NCBI RefSeq assembly: GCF_000002425.4
Contig: NC_037256.1
Coordinates: 18,345,982-18,409,981 of the forward strand
Source of the DNA: Physcomitrium patens
Lineage: Eukaryota > Streptophyta > Bryopsida > Funariales > Funariaceae
Reading direction: 5' to 3'
DNA: 64,000 bases
Positions within the stretch are counted from its first letter, which is position 1. Each line of letters begins with the position of its first letter. Below the pieces are notes generated by a model. It was given only the letters and a program-made list of their open reading frames with translations, did not search any database and was not told the origin of the DNA. A program made the translations under genes and the position numbers. This document shows, one piece after another, positions 11,756 through 24,300 of this stretch.

Positions 11756-12462
11756 ATGGAAGAAGAATTTGTTGAAGTTCAAGGACAAATACAAGGTATT
11801 CCATATAAGGCAACAATGGATTCACTAATGTATGCAATGGTTGGCACAAGGGTAAATCTTGCATATGCGGTGAGTGTTGTGAGTGAACGCATATCAAAGG
11901 CTAGACCAATCCATTAGATAACTATCAAAAGAATCATGAAGTACTTAAAAAGTACTTTAAACTTCAAATTATGTCTTCAAGGTGATAACATTACTATGTA
12001 TGGTTATTATGATGCAGATTAGATTGGAGATTCAAATGATAGAAGGTCAACAATAAAATATGTATTCTTTGTTGGAACAGGAGTAATTTTATGGAATTAA
12101 AAAAGTCAACCAATAATTAAAAGGTCAATAATAGAAGTAGAGTACAAGGCAGTAAGCTATGGTACAATGGAGGCAGTATGGCTAAGACAACTTTTAGAGG
12201 ACATTGGAGTAATACAAATCAAAGCAACTCCAATGAAGTGTGACAATCAAAGATTTCTTACTTTTGTAAAGAATCCAAAGACTCATTGAAGGACCAATCA
12301 CATTGACATTCAATATTACTTTATATGAAATGAGATTGAAATGGAAGTAATTGATATAAAGTATTGTGCAATGAAAGACATACTTGCTGATTTGTTGACT
12401 AAGGCATTAGTAAAAGATAGATATCACATGTTGATGAAGGCTTTAGGATTGAAAGTCCCTTG
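11756..12462 (+). pseudogene. Copia connection and RNase H part of C1
   Basis: The copia sequence resumes with MEEEFVEVQGQIQGIPYKA and DSLMYAMVGTR, the region that joins reverse transcriptase to RNase H. RNase H motifs follow (YDAD-type first acidic segment, DRRST...YVFFVG, EVEYKAVSYGTMEAVWLRQL, the HIDIQ segment and DILADLLTKAL). It ends with MLMKALGLKVP, a usual copia pol terminus. It is decayed in several places. Confidence 0.88.
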
Positions 12463-12515
12463 ACTAGTAGCAAAGTAGAAGTATTGAAGTAAGTAAGTAA
12501 AAATAGAATAAATTA

Positions 12516-12930
12516 TGTAATAAAAGGTATTATCTTAGGAAAGTTGCTAATAATTAAAAGATTGATATTTGGTGTATGGAAAGGACATTCTATGGATATA
12601 GGATGAGATCAAGGATCAAGAGTCAAAATCAAAAGGATAAAATATGAATTAAAGAATATTTAAAGACTAAGTAAGAATAATTAGTATTTGGCATAGGATA
12701 CCCTTGTGGTTAGTAAGATGCCAAAGGATCTAAGAAACATAGGATACCTTTGAGGTACATTAGATACCAAAGGATTCTAGGACCTAAGATCATATGTGTA
12801 AAAAATAAAGAGTAGAAGTTGTCTTGTATGGTAGCAACCACAATCTATAAGTATTGGATGTTAGAAGTGAGAGACATCTTATTCTATACTCTCTTTGTGT
12901 ATAATCTTGTTGATACTATGTGTTGTGACT
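12516..12930 (+). repeat. Candidate 3' LTR of C1
   Basis: About 400 bp lie between the end of copia RNase H and the start of recognisable G2-a protease sequence. This is where the 3' LTR should be. A TG start near 12516 follows a purine-rich stretch (GAAGTAAGTAAGTAAAAATAG). There is no second copy in the window to fix the borders, so both ends are estimates. Confidence 0.4.
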
Positions 12931-14290
12931 TCAAAGTTCTATTTCTTCAATAATTATAACTACTAGTTGCTACTTCTATTGGAATAGTTTCATATGTAAA
13001 ATCCTCTGAAGACAATGAACGTCTATTTATTATTTTTACATGCATAGGTTTGATTTTCTTAACTCAAGATATATCTTGTTTTGTGACAAATTCTTCATCT
13101 ATAAAACAAGTTGAGGCTCCTGAATCCAATAAGGCTAAGAATTTGTGGTTTTTTTGGTTATAAACAAATTTCTATTGTATAACAAGGTGAGGGATCTAAG
13201 AAAAAAAATAAGACCTTTATTAGATGTTGCATATGATTTCAATTGCACAGTCCCTATTATAGCTGGAGCAACTTATTTTTTGACACATTGTCTTCTTTGA
13301 AAATCATGCTTCTCATTTTATAATTGCATTGTTTCTTTGGATGACGATGAGTAATGTGGTTACCTTCTCTACAATATAAGCAAAAATCCTCTTAATATTG
13401 TTGAATCTTTTCTTGCTCTGTGAGAAATTTAAAACGTAGTGTATCAATTTGCATTGGATTTGGCTTTAATAAATAAATTTCTGAAAATTTAGGAGCTATT
13501 GTTATTATTTGATTCATTTTTCTTTAATCATATCTTTATTCTTTACAAATTTTAAATAATTTATTATCTCATGCAATGGCTTGAACAATAAATTATTCTA
13601 AAGATTTTGTCTTTGGTATTTTCAGTAATAAGTCTTTGACATTATCCTTCAATCTATATTGGAATTGATTGATAAAGGCTTTGTCATTCTAATCTATATT
13701 GTAAGTAAGGTTTTGGAGTTGACTAGTATATATGGTAGTTGACCATGATCCTTGCCATAAAGATAAGAGCTTGGTCTTTGCTACTCTTTCTCAATCACTT
13801 TCTTCAAATGAGGCCATAAATAATTCTAGGAATGAATTCAAATTGTAAAAGAGTCACGAATCTTTTTTCATTAAGGTATAAACCAAGAGAGAGTACTTTC
13901 TAATAGCAGTGTGCATATGAATCCAACTTGAATAAATCCATTGAGGTATTGAAAAAGATGCAACCTTAGATAGAGCTTGACTTTTTGCAAAAATCCTTAA
14001 AATTTTGATCTTATTCCATTAAACTTCTTAAGTATACTAATCCTTGTCTATGTCATACTTATAAAAGTAAATCTACTTGCTTCTTTCAACTGTAATATTT
14101 CTTGCCAAAGACTCTAAATTTCTTATATAGGCATAGGCATAGTACTTCCATGGTTCACATTAAAAAAATATAAGATTTCTACTATTAGAGTATTGATAAG
14201 TTCAAAATGATCTGCAATAGTTGCAAATATTTTCTTACTTTCCCTGAGAGTAGCATCCATAATCTTTTCTTCTATAGATAATTCAAATAA
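12931..14290 (-). pseudogene. gag and protease start of G2-a
   Basis: The gag start region (MDATLRESKKIFATIADHFE, about 14265) parallels gag starts in G2-b (23189) and G2-c (38180). A single knuckle-like motif (CLYCREGNH...H, about 13320-13390) precedes an aspartic protease with LALLDSGASTCFIDEEFV (about 13080-13150) and a following SLSSEDFTYETIPIEV segment. It is a fossil with many breaks. Confidence 0.7.
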
Positions 14291-14512
14291 ATTTAAAAAA
14301 TTAAATTAAAAGAAGATAATCTACAACCTCTTGTAAAAATTTCTACAAAGAGGGATAATCCACTCTCTTTAAGAAAAAGATCAAGTTAAAAAATAAGATT
14401 TCTTTGTTTAAAGGTGGATAGTCTATAACCTTCAAAATATAATAATAGAAGTGGAATAATCTATTCTTTTTTAAATTAAGATAAAAACAATAAGTTAACA
14501 CTCTTGTCAAAC

Positions 14513-15064
14513 TATCAAAGACATGAATCTTAAGGAAAGAAAATCCTTAATACACTCGTGTATCATTGAAAGGAACTAAAAAATTAGTCAAAAATAATAT
14601 AATATTGAACTAGAATAGCTATTGCTAAAATAAGAAGATTTAAAAGTCTTAAAACAAAATTAAGGACTAGAAAGGTATTGACAAGAGCAAAGTAGGCTTC
14701 ACTCTTGCCTCCATATATACTCTTTAACTAAGAGTTATGTGGCAATATTCTATAAGACCTTCAACATGTGTTGACTTTCCTAGCCACATGTCTTAACTTG
14801 TAAGGCAAGTTATCTATATATGCACTACATAGAAAGCTTGTTTCATAAGCTACTATATGGAATTAACTTATTCTATAAGCTACCATCATGTGGTTAACTT
14901 GTTGGCTAAGTTTCTATCCTACAAACACATCTAAAATCAAAACCGTATTTGTAAAGCTTCTAAAAAGCTTTTCTAGAAAAATTTATGAAATTAATCTATA
15001 TTTAATTATTTATATCTTATGATATAAGTAATTATTGAAATAAATGTATATGTCCGTGATACCT
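14513..15064 (-). repeat. 5' LTR of G2-a (about 552 bp)
   Basis: It matches the LTRs of G2-b and the solo LTR at 36780-37323 along its whole length. It includes the conserved stretches GAAGGC/GCCTCC...CTCTTGTCAAT and a shared start of the type TGGTATCA.GGACATATA on the minus strand. Confidence 0.75.
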
Positions 15065-15900
15065 ATCCTATTGAAGTTAATGGATAGAAGAAAGATTTAT
15101 AAAAAAAGTTAAAGATATCTCAATTAGAATTTTAAAACCAAATCTCTTATTAGATAAAATTAATGATAGAATAATTAGCTAGATTAATTAAAAATTCTAA
15201 CTCTAATTCTTTTCTACTTCCTATTAAATCAAAAAGATATACAATAGGACTATAGTACATTTAATGTAGAGAATCAAGGCATTCATTTCAATTTTATAAA
15301 TTCATGCTTTTACAAAATTAATATTTTCAATCATATATGCTACTATACAAAAGTCAACTCTTTTAAGAATATAATTTGGGGCAACAAAGGTTTAATTTTA
15401 GGAACCAAAGTCTTAGGGTTCAAATAAGATAATAAATAGATTTTTATATATTTTATAGAAAAAAGCATGCACTTGATTAATATTTGATTGAAAACCAAGT
15501 GAATTATGGAAATTGTAGTCGTAATGATTCCATAAAATTTTATAAAAAAATAGGTAAATTAATTTCCTTAAAATCTCTACTTGATAATTATATTCAAGTC
15601 ATTTGATATTTGTAGGAGAGTAAGACAACCTGTAACAGATAAAAAAATTTATACTATGACTACAAAAAAATAGAAAAAACCAAAATATATATAATGAGCT
15701 TTAAATTAATTTTAGATATATTCCACTAAATCCGAATCAAGATTAATTTTAAGGTCAAAATCCTTCTAACCAACCAAATCATGGTTAAGAATTTTATAAT
15801 ATGAGATTTGTATGTTAGTCCAAAAGAGACTAAGAAGAGATTCATAATTCTTTAAAATTTAGTGTCAATTAAGCCTTTTTCTTAAAATTAAATTTAATAA
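15065..15900. other. AT-rich stretch without recognised features
   Basis: No coding similarity, LTR or simple repeat was recognised. It probably belongs to the 5' region (leader or gag) of the G3 element whose protease appears further right, but nothing in it proves this. Confidence 0.35.
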
Positions 15901-16449
15901 CCTTTGAAAAAAATTAATAAAAAAAAACTTACTTATAGTATCAGCTATGAAAGTATTGATTAAATCTGGAGCTGTATCTTTACGTGTCCATCAAAAAATA
16001 GAGACTAGTAACTTAGATAATCTAGCTTATTTCTTAAATTTAAAACAAGTTATGAAAGATATAATTAAGTTAATTTGAAATAATATTATCAAATATAAAG
16101 GTTTAATTTCTTAACAAAATTATTATTTCAAAACTTTAAGGATGAACATAAGTTAAGTATTAATTTGGATAACTATAGTTGAAAAGGTCTCAAAATTTTC
16201 ACATTTGAAATCCTTCAACTACACAAGAATGTGGAAGAATCCAATACATGTGAATATAACTTATGAAATGATCTTAACAAGTTAAAAGCTAATATCATCT
16301 TTGTTCAATTATTGGAAATTTTTTGAATGATTAAGAAGATATTAAAAACTTATATTTCAATAAAAAACCAAAGAAGACTTAATATTAAGGTGATGGAAAA
16401 AATAAATGTCTATATTAAATAAAGTGAGATAAAAGTAATAAAAAATGAA

Positions 16450-16790
16450 GTTTTTATTGTGGATAAAATAATTTCTTATAATATTTTAGATAAAAAAGTG
16501 ATTTGAATATTATGCTCGTTCAAACCATGGAAAAATTAAAATTGAATGTCATTTTTCCATCATTCTTTGTTATCAAGATAAAAAAATTAAAGTCCATCTA
16601 TCTTAATAGGCTAAATAAAGAATTATAAGAATTGAATTAAGAGAAAAGAATATATCTTAATTTATTATGTCATTTGGATGTATATATCAAAGGATTTTTT
16701 TTCTTATTGTTAGGTAGGCCATGGTTGAAGGATTCAAAAGCCATAGTTAATTGGAGAGGAGACAAGCCTCACATCATCTTTAATTCTTGA
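16450..16790 (+). pseudogene. Aspartic protease remnant of G3
   Basis: The segment FFFLLLGRPWLKDSKAIVNW near 16695-16755 matches the conserved LGRPW region at the end of gypsy proteases (compare ILLGRPWM in G1-a). The active-site part upstream is not readable with confidence. Confidence 0.6.
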
Positions 16791-17339
16791 TAGAATAGAT
16801 CCAAAATCTCTATACGACCTATTCTTGATCATAGAAAAAATAATCCTATTGATTCTTTAAAAGATATTCAACAATCTAAAATATAAGATAAACTAATAAA
16901 GGTAGTTAATTCAATTGACTAAGATTCAAAGAAAATAAAATACCTAAGTTTCAACCTTTAGTATTAGAAGGATGACAAAAAATTTAAACAATAGCTAAAT
17001 AAACATCCATACTCCAATTCTGATTATTTTGAATCAATTAATTTTTTGGATAAGATGTTGAAGATTATAAAATTTAAAGAAACATATGCCTTTAGTATTA
17101 ACATAAATAGGATATTAGAAGAAGAAATAAAAATCTTTAAAAGAGACAATAAATTAGTTTCATTTTTGAATTTTTTAAAATACTTCATTAAAAATTTTAA
17201 TTGGTATTAGAATTATCAACTATCCTCTTATATCTAATAATTGGTATAGAAACTCTTTAAAATAATTCTTAAGATAAGAATTCAAATAGAAATTTATAGA
17301 AGACTTTCAAAAAGGAAAAAAGCTCAAAAATATTAAAAT

Positions 17340-18840
17340 TAGAATTCTTTTAAATCAAGATGAGTTGTCTACATATCATGATTTGATCATGAAATATTAA
17401 GACATTTTAGCATGGACATACAAAGATATACTATTTAAAGTGGCTCAATACCATATCTTCTTTATTTTTGATACTAAGGCAATTAGACAAAAAAAAAGAC
17501 ATATAAACATTCATTTCCAATTGATTGTTATAAGAAACTTAGAAGAATTATTACAAGTTGGTTTTATTAAATTAATAGAAATAATACATTGGACCTTCTC
17601 AATGGTTTTTGTAAAGGAATAAAATGATATATTTAGAATATACATAGATTATAAAAAATTCAATAAATACATCCAAAAAGACCATTTTTTCCTTCTTTTC
17701 ATTAATAGTATTTTAAATGAAGTGGTGGATCAAGAAACCTACATATTTATGGATAGTTATTTGGATTATAATCAAATTGCCAAAGCCTTAAAAGATTTCT
17801 ATAAAATTGCTTTTATCACTCTCCAAGGTACCTTCATTTTTTAGTCATGTTTTTTGAACTTTGAAATGCTCTTTTTGCCTTCCAAAGAGCCATGACCTTT
17901 GCCTTTTTAAATTTGATATTAAAATCTATGACATTATTCATACATGATTTTAGCATCCAATTCAATGCAAAGGACCATCTAAAACATATAAAAGAGACCT
18001 TACAGAAGTATAGAAAATTGAAAATTGTTTTAAATTTCAATAAAATATATTTGATAATATAAAAAGGAATCTTATTGAATTATGAGGTATTTAAAGAAGG
18101 AAGAAAATCCAATCCAAGAAAAATACAGGTAATAGCTAAAATACAACCTTTTATAAATATTAACAAAGTAAAAAGATCTTAAGACATCTTGGATGGTATT
18201 AAGAATTAATTTCCAACTATGCTATAAAAACTTTATCTATTATCATCCTTAAAAAGAAGTTGGTTAGGTTTGAATGAACAAAATAGTATTAAGAAGCCTT
18301 TGATTGGATAAAGCCAACATTAAGCTCCTATACCATCTTAAAACTTTCTGATTGAAATCTTTCTTTCAATATCTATTATCATACCTCATCTAGAGCAATA
18401 GATAGTGCATTATGTCAAGTAATGGAAGGTAGAAATAAAGATTATTTTATAGCATTTGTTTATAAAAAGTTGAATTTGGTAAAATAAAATTATAGTACAA
18501 AAAAAAATAAAATACTTAACCATTGTCTTTTTTGTAAATAAATTTCAACATTAACTTCTTTTGAATTTTGTGGTGGTTTTTTTGTCCATATGGCCATCAA
18601 ATACCTAATCAATAAGATAGATTTGAATCGTCAAATAGCTTGATGGATATTATTGTTGAAAAAATTTAACTACAAGATAGAATACAAATTCAAAAAGTTA
18701 TATAACCAACTCAATTACCTTTCAAGATTAAAAGAAAAATTAAGCCCTACTTCTATGAATGACAACTTGATAGATGATCTCTTTTTAGCATCTCTATCTA
18801 TCTTACTTAATAAAACTACATTGCAAATATTTTAAATTTT
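17340..18840 (+). pseudogene. Reverse transcriptase and RNase H of G3
   Basis: Reverse transcriptase is recognised by the segment LEELLQVGFIKLIEIIHW, the following IYIDYKKFNKYIQKDHF and YIFMDSYLDYNQIAKA. RNase H and the connection show INKIDLNRQIA and a FNYKIEYKFKK...LNYLSRLK tail near 18650-18740. The order and spacing are those of Ty3/gypsy pol. It is heavily decayed. Confidence 0.75.
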
Positions 18841-19001
18841 CAAAAATCTTTAAAAAATTATATAAATATAAATAATATAAGATTAGAATTAATAGCAATT
18901 ATTTTATTATTATAAAAAAATGATTATATTACAAAGAGATAGATGGTCTATTCATACAATGTATGGTTGTTGATGGAGTACTAGCCATATTAATGGCATA
19001 T

Positions 19002-19849
19002 AATAGAATAGATAGGATTTTTTTTTACAATACATAGTATGTACGATTAAGAAAAGCTAGTAAACTAATGAATGGATAGTTTAGAAGGCAAGATGAATGA
19101 TATAGTCAAAAAAAGTAATTATCATCAATTGTGTAGTGGTTGGTATTTAGAAGAAAGCATAAGTGGCTTGAAGAAGAAGTAGACAAGGTCCAGATTGTGA
19201 TAGTTATGAGTCGGGGTAAACTTGGTTCTACCTCTTTGTTTCTTTATTTTCTTAGTAGAAGAAGAGTAATGGATAGAATTTGAATGATGTGAAGTAAAAT
19301 TTTAGAATGGAAGAAAGATTTGATTTATATGATGTTAAATAAAAATTGAATCTATTGTATTTTGAATTATAAATTGAAGATTGAAAAGTCAATAATGGAA
19401 GATATTTGTGATGTATAGATATGATTAGAAGAATTATAATATATTAATTTTTGAGAGTTGAAGGTGCTATAAGAAGAAGTCTGTGGAGTCTGGAATTGTA
19501 TAAAGTAGATTATTGGAAATGACAATTAATTTTGGAGAATTCCAGTGATTAGATTATGAAATATTTTATGCAATCTTTTTTGATAGTGCAATATTACCTA
19601 TTTTTGTCATAAGTTAGGAGAGAAGAAGAGACAGTGAATGCATAAGATAGAATTTTTGATTGTAATATTTTATTTGATAGAATGTGGAAGGCATTGTAGC
19701 TTTCTTGGTTGTTTTAATTGATCAAGAGACAGTTAATTGTATGACCCTAACATGAAAATTCATAAAAATAGTCTTTTCTTGTGTTCAAATCCTTCTATAT
19801 AGGTTTATTTCAATTCAATTAGTCTAGAGTAAGTAAAATGGTAATCACA
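19002..19849 (+). repeat. Solo G1 LTR in the G3 integrase
   Basis: About 848 bp match the G1 LTR in plus orientation, including the shared core GTTCTACCTCTTTGTTTC and the end TAAGTAAAATGGTAATCACA. Flanks CATAT (18997-19001) and CATGC (19850-19854) are a plausible 5-bp target duplication differing by two transitions. Integrase sequence is continuous across the two flanks. Confidence 0.75.
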
Positions 19850-20447
19850 CATGCCATAATAATTCATGTGGAAGATACTTCTTAGATAGATCAACAATTC
19901 AAAAGACAATGAGAGCATGATATTATTTATCTACTATGTTCTAAGATATATATGATTATGTTAAATAATATGATGCTTTCCAATATTATATAAAAAATAA
20001 TTTATATATGATACTTCTTTTTCACATATTCTTGCTTTTAATTTCTTTTAAAAAATAGGAAATTAATTACATAGGAGAATTTTATTCTAATTTTTTAAGA
20101 AAAATAAAATATATTATAGTAGCTATAGAATATCTAATAAATAGATAGAAGTAAGATTTATCAAAACCAATGATGCTATCTATGTGGCTAATTTTATATA
20201 TAAATAAATTATCATTAGATTTGATTGTTCTAAAATCTTGATAAGTGATTGAGGTACTTACTTCTTAAATAATGTGATTGAAGAGATGAATTATAGGTTT
20301 AATATAAACCATTGTATGACTACTCTTTATCATCCACAAACTAATAGTCATATAAAAAGAAATAATCAAATCCTAATTAACATCCTAAAAAAATAATTTC
20401 AGACTCTAAGAGAAATTGGGATATAAAATTATCAATTTTTTTTATAT

Positions 20448-21883
20448 TGTGGTTTTTCTACCATGTAAAAATAATACATATATATATATTTAGTATATAA
20501 TTTATTATAAAATATAATTAGAACCACATTATTATATTTTAATTGATTATAAAATATGGTTGGATTATTACTTTGAAGTATTTAGTCTAAAAGGGCTACT
20601 ATTGATTTTTTATGTTGATAATAGTTTTATATATTTAAAGCCACCTTTATTAGATATTGGTGATACTTGAAATCTTATTTTATTTCCTTTATTTGGTGTT
20701 TTGAGCACATATTATATAAAAAATTTTAGAAAAAAGATTAGAAAAAGATTTTTATATAAAAATAGATAATTATGCCATCCATATAGATAAATGGAGATGA
20801 ATGATAAAAATCTCTATTCTTATTGGCAAAAAGTCATGCCTAATAGGCTTCAAGGAAGTTGCTTGAGATCTTATTAGAAATTAGGGTTATTTTTTAGAGG
20901 ATTTTGTATATCTACTTTAGAATCATCAATATTAGAGTTTTGGATATGGTTTTGGTGAAATTTTATGTGATTTGGAGATTTTGTGAAAAAAATATAGGTG
21001 CTCAAAGTCAAGGTATTGATTTTGTACCTATTGGCATTCTTTGGAGCATACTATAGACATATGAAGAACTTTGAGGATCAAATTGTGTAATTAAAAATTT
21101 AATTAAGATGGCTAAATTTTATATATAAAAACCAAAATGTTTGAAGTTTTTTTAAAAGAAAAAAAATTACTTAAATTCAATACTTCCAAGTTGAGATTTG
21201 TTATTGAACTAATTTTGGATTTTTGAGATATAAAAAAAATAGTACTCAAGTACTTGTAAATTGAGGTTTAGAGTATGTGCTAGAATTTCTAAGATGCCAA
21301 ATGATTTATAGTAAATTTAAAGTTCATATTTTTTATAATAAAACTTAAAGATAAATTCTACATTATCTAAAAATTTTAAAAAAAAGAAAAAATTGAATCA
21401 AGAGATATAAAATTTTAAAGTTAGAAGAGAAAAAATGTTTTATAAAAAAAATGTTTTAAAAAGATTTTGCTACAATTTGAGCATTTTATGCAAAGTAAAG
21501 AGATTTTTGAGAGTCAAGACTTTATAAATAAATATATATATATATATATACATTTATTTATATTAAAGATAAAGATATAGAGCTATGATAAAATTATGAT
21601 ATAAATATGAGTTTTTGAAAGGAGATTATGAATTTTCTTTAAAATTATAAAAAATCTAATTTATCAAAAAATAATTAATTATAATTTGGTATAACAAAGA
21701 ATTTTAAGAAATTTTTATATGCTCTAAAAAGCATTATGTATAAACCTTATTAAGTATAAAAGGTTTTATTTATAGAATATCTTTTAATATTGTTGCACTT
21801 ATTTTTCTTCTATAACAAAAATATATAACTTATTGGAACTTGGCCAATAAGTTAAAATTAAATTTTCTATAGCTAGGTACCTA
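20448..21883 (+). repeat. S6-like repeat in the G3 integrase (about 1.44 kb)
   Basis: It starts TGTGGTTTTTC and shares with S6 copies the stretch around 20810-21060 (TTATTGGC...CTTCAAGGAAGTTGCTTGAG..ATTAGGGTT). Its 3' part (21370-21883) matches the reverse complement of 63537-64000. It separates two parts of the G3 integrase. The borders are estimates, and it may be a subfamily with a different 3' half. Confidence 0.6.
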
Positions 21884-22355
21884 GTATATTCTTAAATCAT
21901 AAATTATACCATATGAAATTACTTTGTAGGCTTGTTATACAATCTATAAGGTTGCAATCAAGGCCACTCTATTTTCTTTAATTTTTGGAGTAGAATTGAT
22001 TTTTCCAATTGAGTTTGAAGCCAATTTTCTTGAAATAGCAATTCCTAAGGAAATAAATTTTAAAAGAAAAAAATCTTAATATATTCTTGTATTATTTAAA
22101 AAGGCTAAGAAATCACTGTAAGATGGTAATATATTGAATAAGAATAGTTTTTGTAAAAGACAAGAAGATTAAAAAGTCTTGAAATAAGACTAAAGATAAA
22201 AAAGACATTGATAAGAATAAAAAAGGCTTTACTCTTATATCCATGTAAACTATCTAATTAATAGCTACAGGAAAATATTTTATAAGACCTCCAACATATG
22301 TTCATTTTGTAAGATACATGTCTTAATATATAAGAAAAATTTTCTGTATGTGCAT

Positions 22356-22932
22356 TGATTATAGATATACATAAGTATTCTAGTGAATGCCTATATGATT
22401 AGATAGAAGTAGATAAAAGTACATAAAACAAGGTTAATTACATAATACCTTCTAGAGTAGCTTCTTAGAAGTTTCATAGACATTGCTTTGATTTTACATA
22501 TATCTACAGTTGATTGATAGGTTAAAAACTTAGTCAACAAGTTAACCACATGTTGGTAGATTGCTAAACAAGCTAATTATGTGACGCACATATAGAAAAC
22601 TTACATTGCAAGTTAAGATATGCATCTTACAAATTCAACTTATTTTGGAGATCTTATAGGACATCAACACATGGCTCCTAGTTAAGAGTATATATGGAAG
22701 TAAGAGTGAAGCCTTCTTCACTCTTGTCAATATTGTTTTAGTCTTTAGTCTTTAGTCTTTGTGTTTTAGTCTTTAGTTTTTTATTCTAATAAGAAGACTT
22801 TTTAGTCTTCTTATTTTTGGCAATAGCCATTCTAGTTCAATATTATATCATCTTTGAGTGACTTTCTAGTTATTTTGAGTGACAGAAGAGTATATTGAGG
22901 ATTTATTTTTTTTAAGATTCATATCTTTGACA
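22356..22932 (+). repeat. 5' LTR of G2-b (577 bp)
   Basis: It begins TGATTATAGATATACATAAG and ends CATATCTTTGACA. It matches the 3' LTR at 30219-30760 over its whole length, apart from a short run of TTTAGTC repeats near 22735-22780 that the 3' copy lacks. That expansion explains most of the length difference. Confidence 0.8.
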
Positions 22933-23188
22933 ATTTGATAAGAATACTAATTTACTATTTTTGTCTTATTTTAGAAATAAGTAAATTATTTTTACTTCTA
23001 TTATTATATTTTGAAGGTTATAGACTCTTTATCTTTAAACAAAAAATCTTATTTTCTAACACTATTCTTTTCTTTAAAGAAAGTGAATTACCTTTCTTTG
23101 TAGAAATTTTCATTTGGTATTAAAATTTGCAGATTATCTTCTTTTAATTTAACTTTTTGAATTTTTTTGAATTATCTATAAAAGAAAA

Positions 23189-24300
23189 GATTATGGATGC
23201 TACTATTAAGAGAAGTAAAATAAGATTTGCAACTATTGTAGATCTTTATGAACTTGTCAATACTCTAAGAGTAGAAATCTCACGTATTTCTAATGTCAAT
23301 CATAGAAGTACTATACCTATGTCTATAGAAGAAGTTCAGAGTCTGTGACAAGAAGTTGTGCAGTTGAAAGAAACAAATAGATTGTCCTCGCAACTAAATC
23401 CAAGGAGTTTTATTTCTATAAGTAAGATAGAGACAAGGTTTAATATGCCTGAGAAGTTTGATGGAATAAGATCAAAATTTCAAGGATTTTTATAAAAAAT
23501 CAATATTTATCTAAAGTTGTATCTTTTCTAATATTCAGATGGATTTACTCAAGTTAGATTTATATGCGTACTTCTATCAAAAATTGTTTTCTTTTTATTT
23601 TTACCTATAATGGAAAAAGATTCATGACTCTTTTATATTTTGAATTCATTCCTAAAAGTATTTATGGCTACATTTGAAGAAAAAGGTTGAATAAGAATGA
23701 CAAAGACTAAGCTTTTATCTTTATGGCAAAGATTACGGTTAGCTACCATATATATTGCTGAATTCTAAAACCTTGCTTGCAATGTAGATTGGAATGACAA
23801 AGCCCTTATCAATCAATTTTGATATAGATTGAAGGATAATGTCAAAGATTTTTTTACTGATAATACCTAAGGCAAAATCTTAGGAACAATTTAGTGCTCA
23901 AGCTATTGCATGTAACAATCAATTATATGAAAGATGTCAAGAACAAAGATTTGGCTAAAGAAGAATAAATCAAATAATGATGGCAACTCCCAAGTTTTTA
24001 GAAACTTATTTATCAAAGCTAAAATCAATGCAAATTGATACAGTATGTTTTAAATCCCTCTTAGAGTAGAAAAAGACTTGACAAGGTTAAGAGGGCTTAT
24101 GATTATATTATAGAGAAGCTAAACACAGTATTTAACATTGTCCCAAGATAAGAAGCATAGTTGCCAAAGAAGACAATCTGTCAAAAAATGAGTTTCTTTA
24201 CTTGCAATAAGAATCGTGCAGCTAAAATCTTACGTAATTTCTAATAAAGGTCATATTCTCTCCTTAGATCCTTCATCTTATTTTATAATAGAAGTTTATT
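23189..24300 (+). pseudogene. gag of G2-b
   Basis: It starts at MDATIKRSKIRFATIVDLYE, shared with G2-a and G2-c, then has MPEKFDGIRSKFQGF, the usual opening of a chromovirus capsid-like gag domain, and RLATIYIAEF...LACNVDWNDKALINQF in the second half. Gag would form the particle shell. It is a fossil with many breaks. Confidence 0.75.

Larger units (their letters stand above)
8566..12930 (+). mobile_element. C1: Ty1/copia fragment (reverse transcriptase to 3' end)
   Basis: Copia-type reverse transcriptase (8566-9222) and RNase H (11756-12462) are separated by a nested pair of S6 repeats (9223-11755). The upstream copia genes (gag, protease, integrase) are not here because G1-a begins directly at 8565. 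A candidate 3' LTR follows RNase H. On the right the element abuts the protease region of the minus-strand G2-a, so it apparently inserted into G2-a. It is broken in several places and moderately old. Confidence 0.85.
12931..15064 (-). mobile_element. G2-a: 5' part of a chromodomain-family gypsy element
   Basis: On the minus strand a 552-bp LTR (14513-15064) is followed by leader, gag (about 13250-14290) and the start of protease (about 12931-13250). The copia element C1 replaces the rest on the left. Gag and LTR match G2-b and G2-c. The sequence is AT-rich and broken in many places, so it is old. Confidence 0.75.
15901..22045 (+). mobile_element. G3: old gypsy element, protease to integrase, interrupted three times
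   Basis: In order on the plus strand: probable protease (about 16450-16790), reverse transcriptase (17340-18080), RNase H (18340-18840) and integrase (18930-22045). Integrase is split by a solo G1 LTR (19002-19849) and an S6-like repeat (20448-21883). At 22046 a minus-strand G2 LTR interrupts the integrase C-terminus. No chromodomain or flanking G3 LTR was recognised. It is very AT-rich and heavily broken, so it is one of the oldest elements here. Confidence 0.72.
18930..22045 (+). pseudogene. Integrase of G3, in three separated parts
   Basis: The zinc-binding region spans the solo LTR (VDGVLAILMAY before it; NSCGRYFLDRST and YYLSTMFQDIYDYV-like sequence after it, 19855-19975). The core is visible at 20230-20400 (GTYFLNNVIEEMNYRF, HPQTNSHIKRNNQILI). 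The part after the S6-like repeat (about 21930-22045) has YKVAIKATLFSLIFGVELIF and PIEFEANFLEIA, which align with the integrase core end of G1-a. Confidence 0.75.

Noticed and set aside
15065-15900. Possible G3 gag
   Set aside because: The position would fit, but no gag motif or zinc knuckle could be read, so no gene is called.
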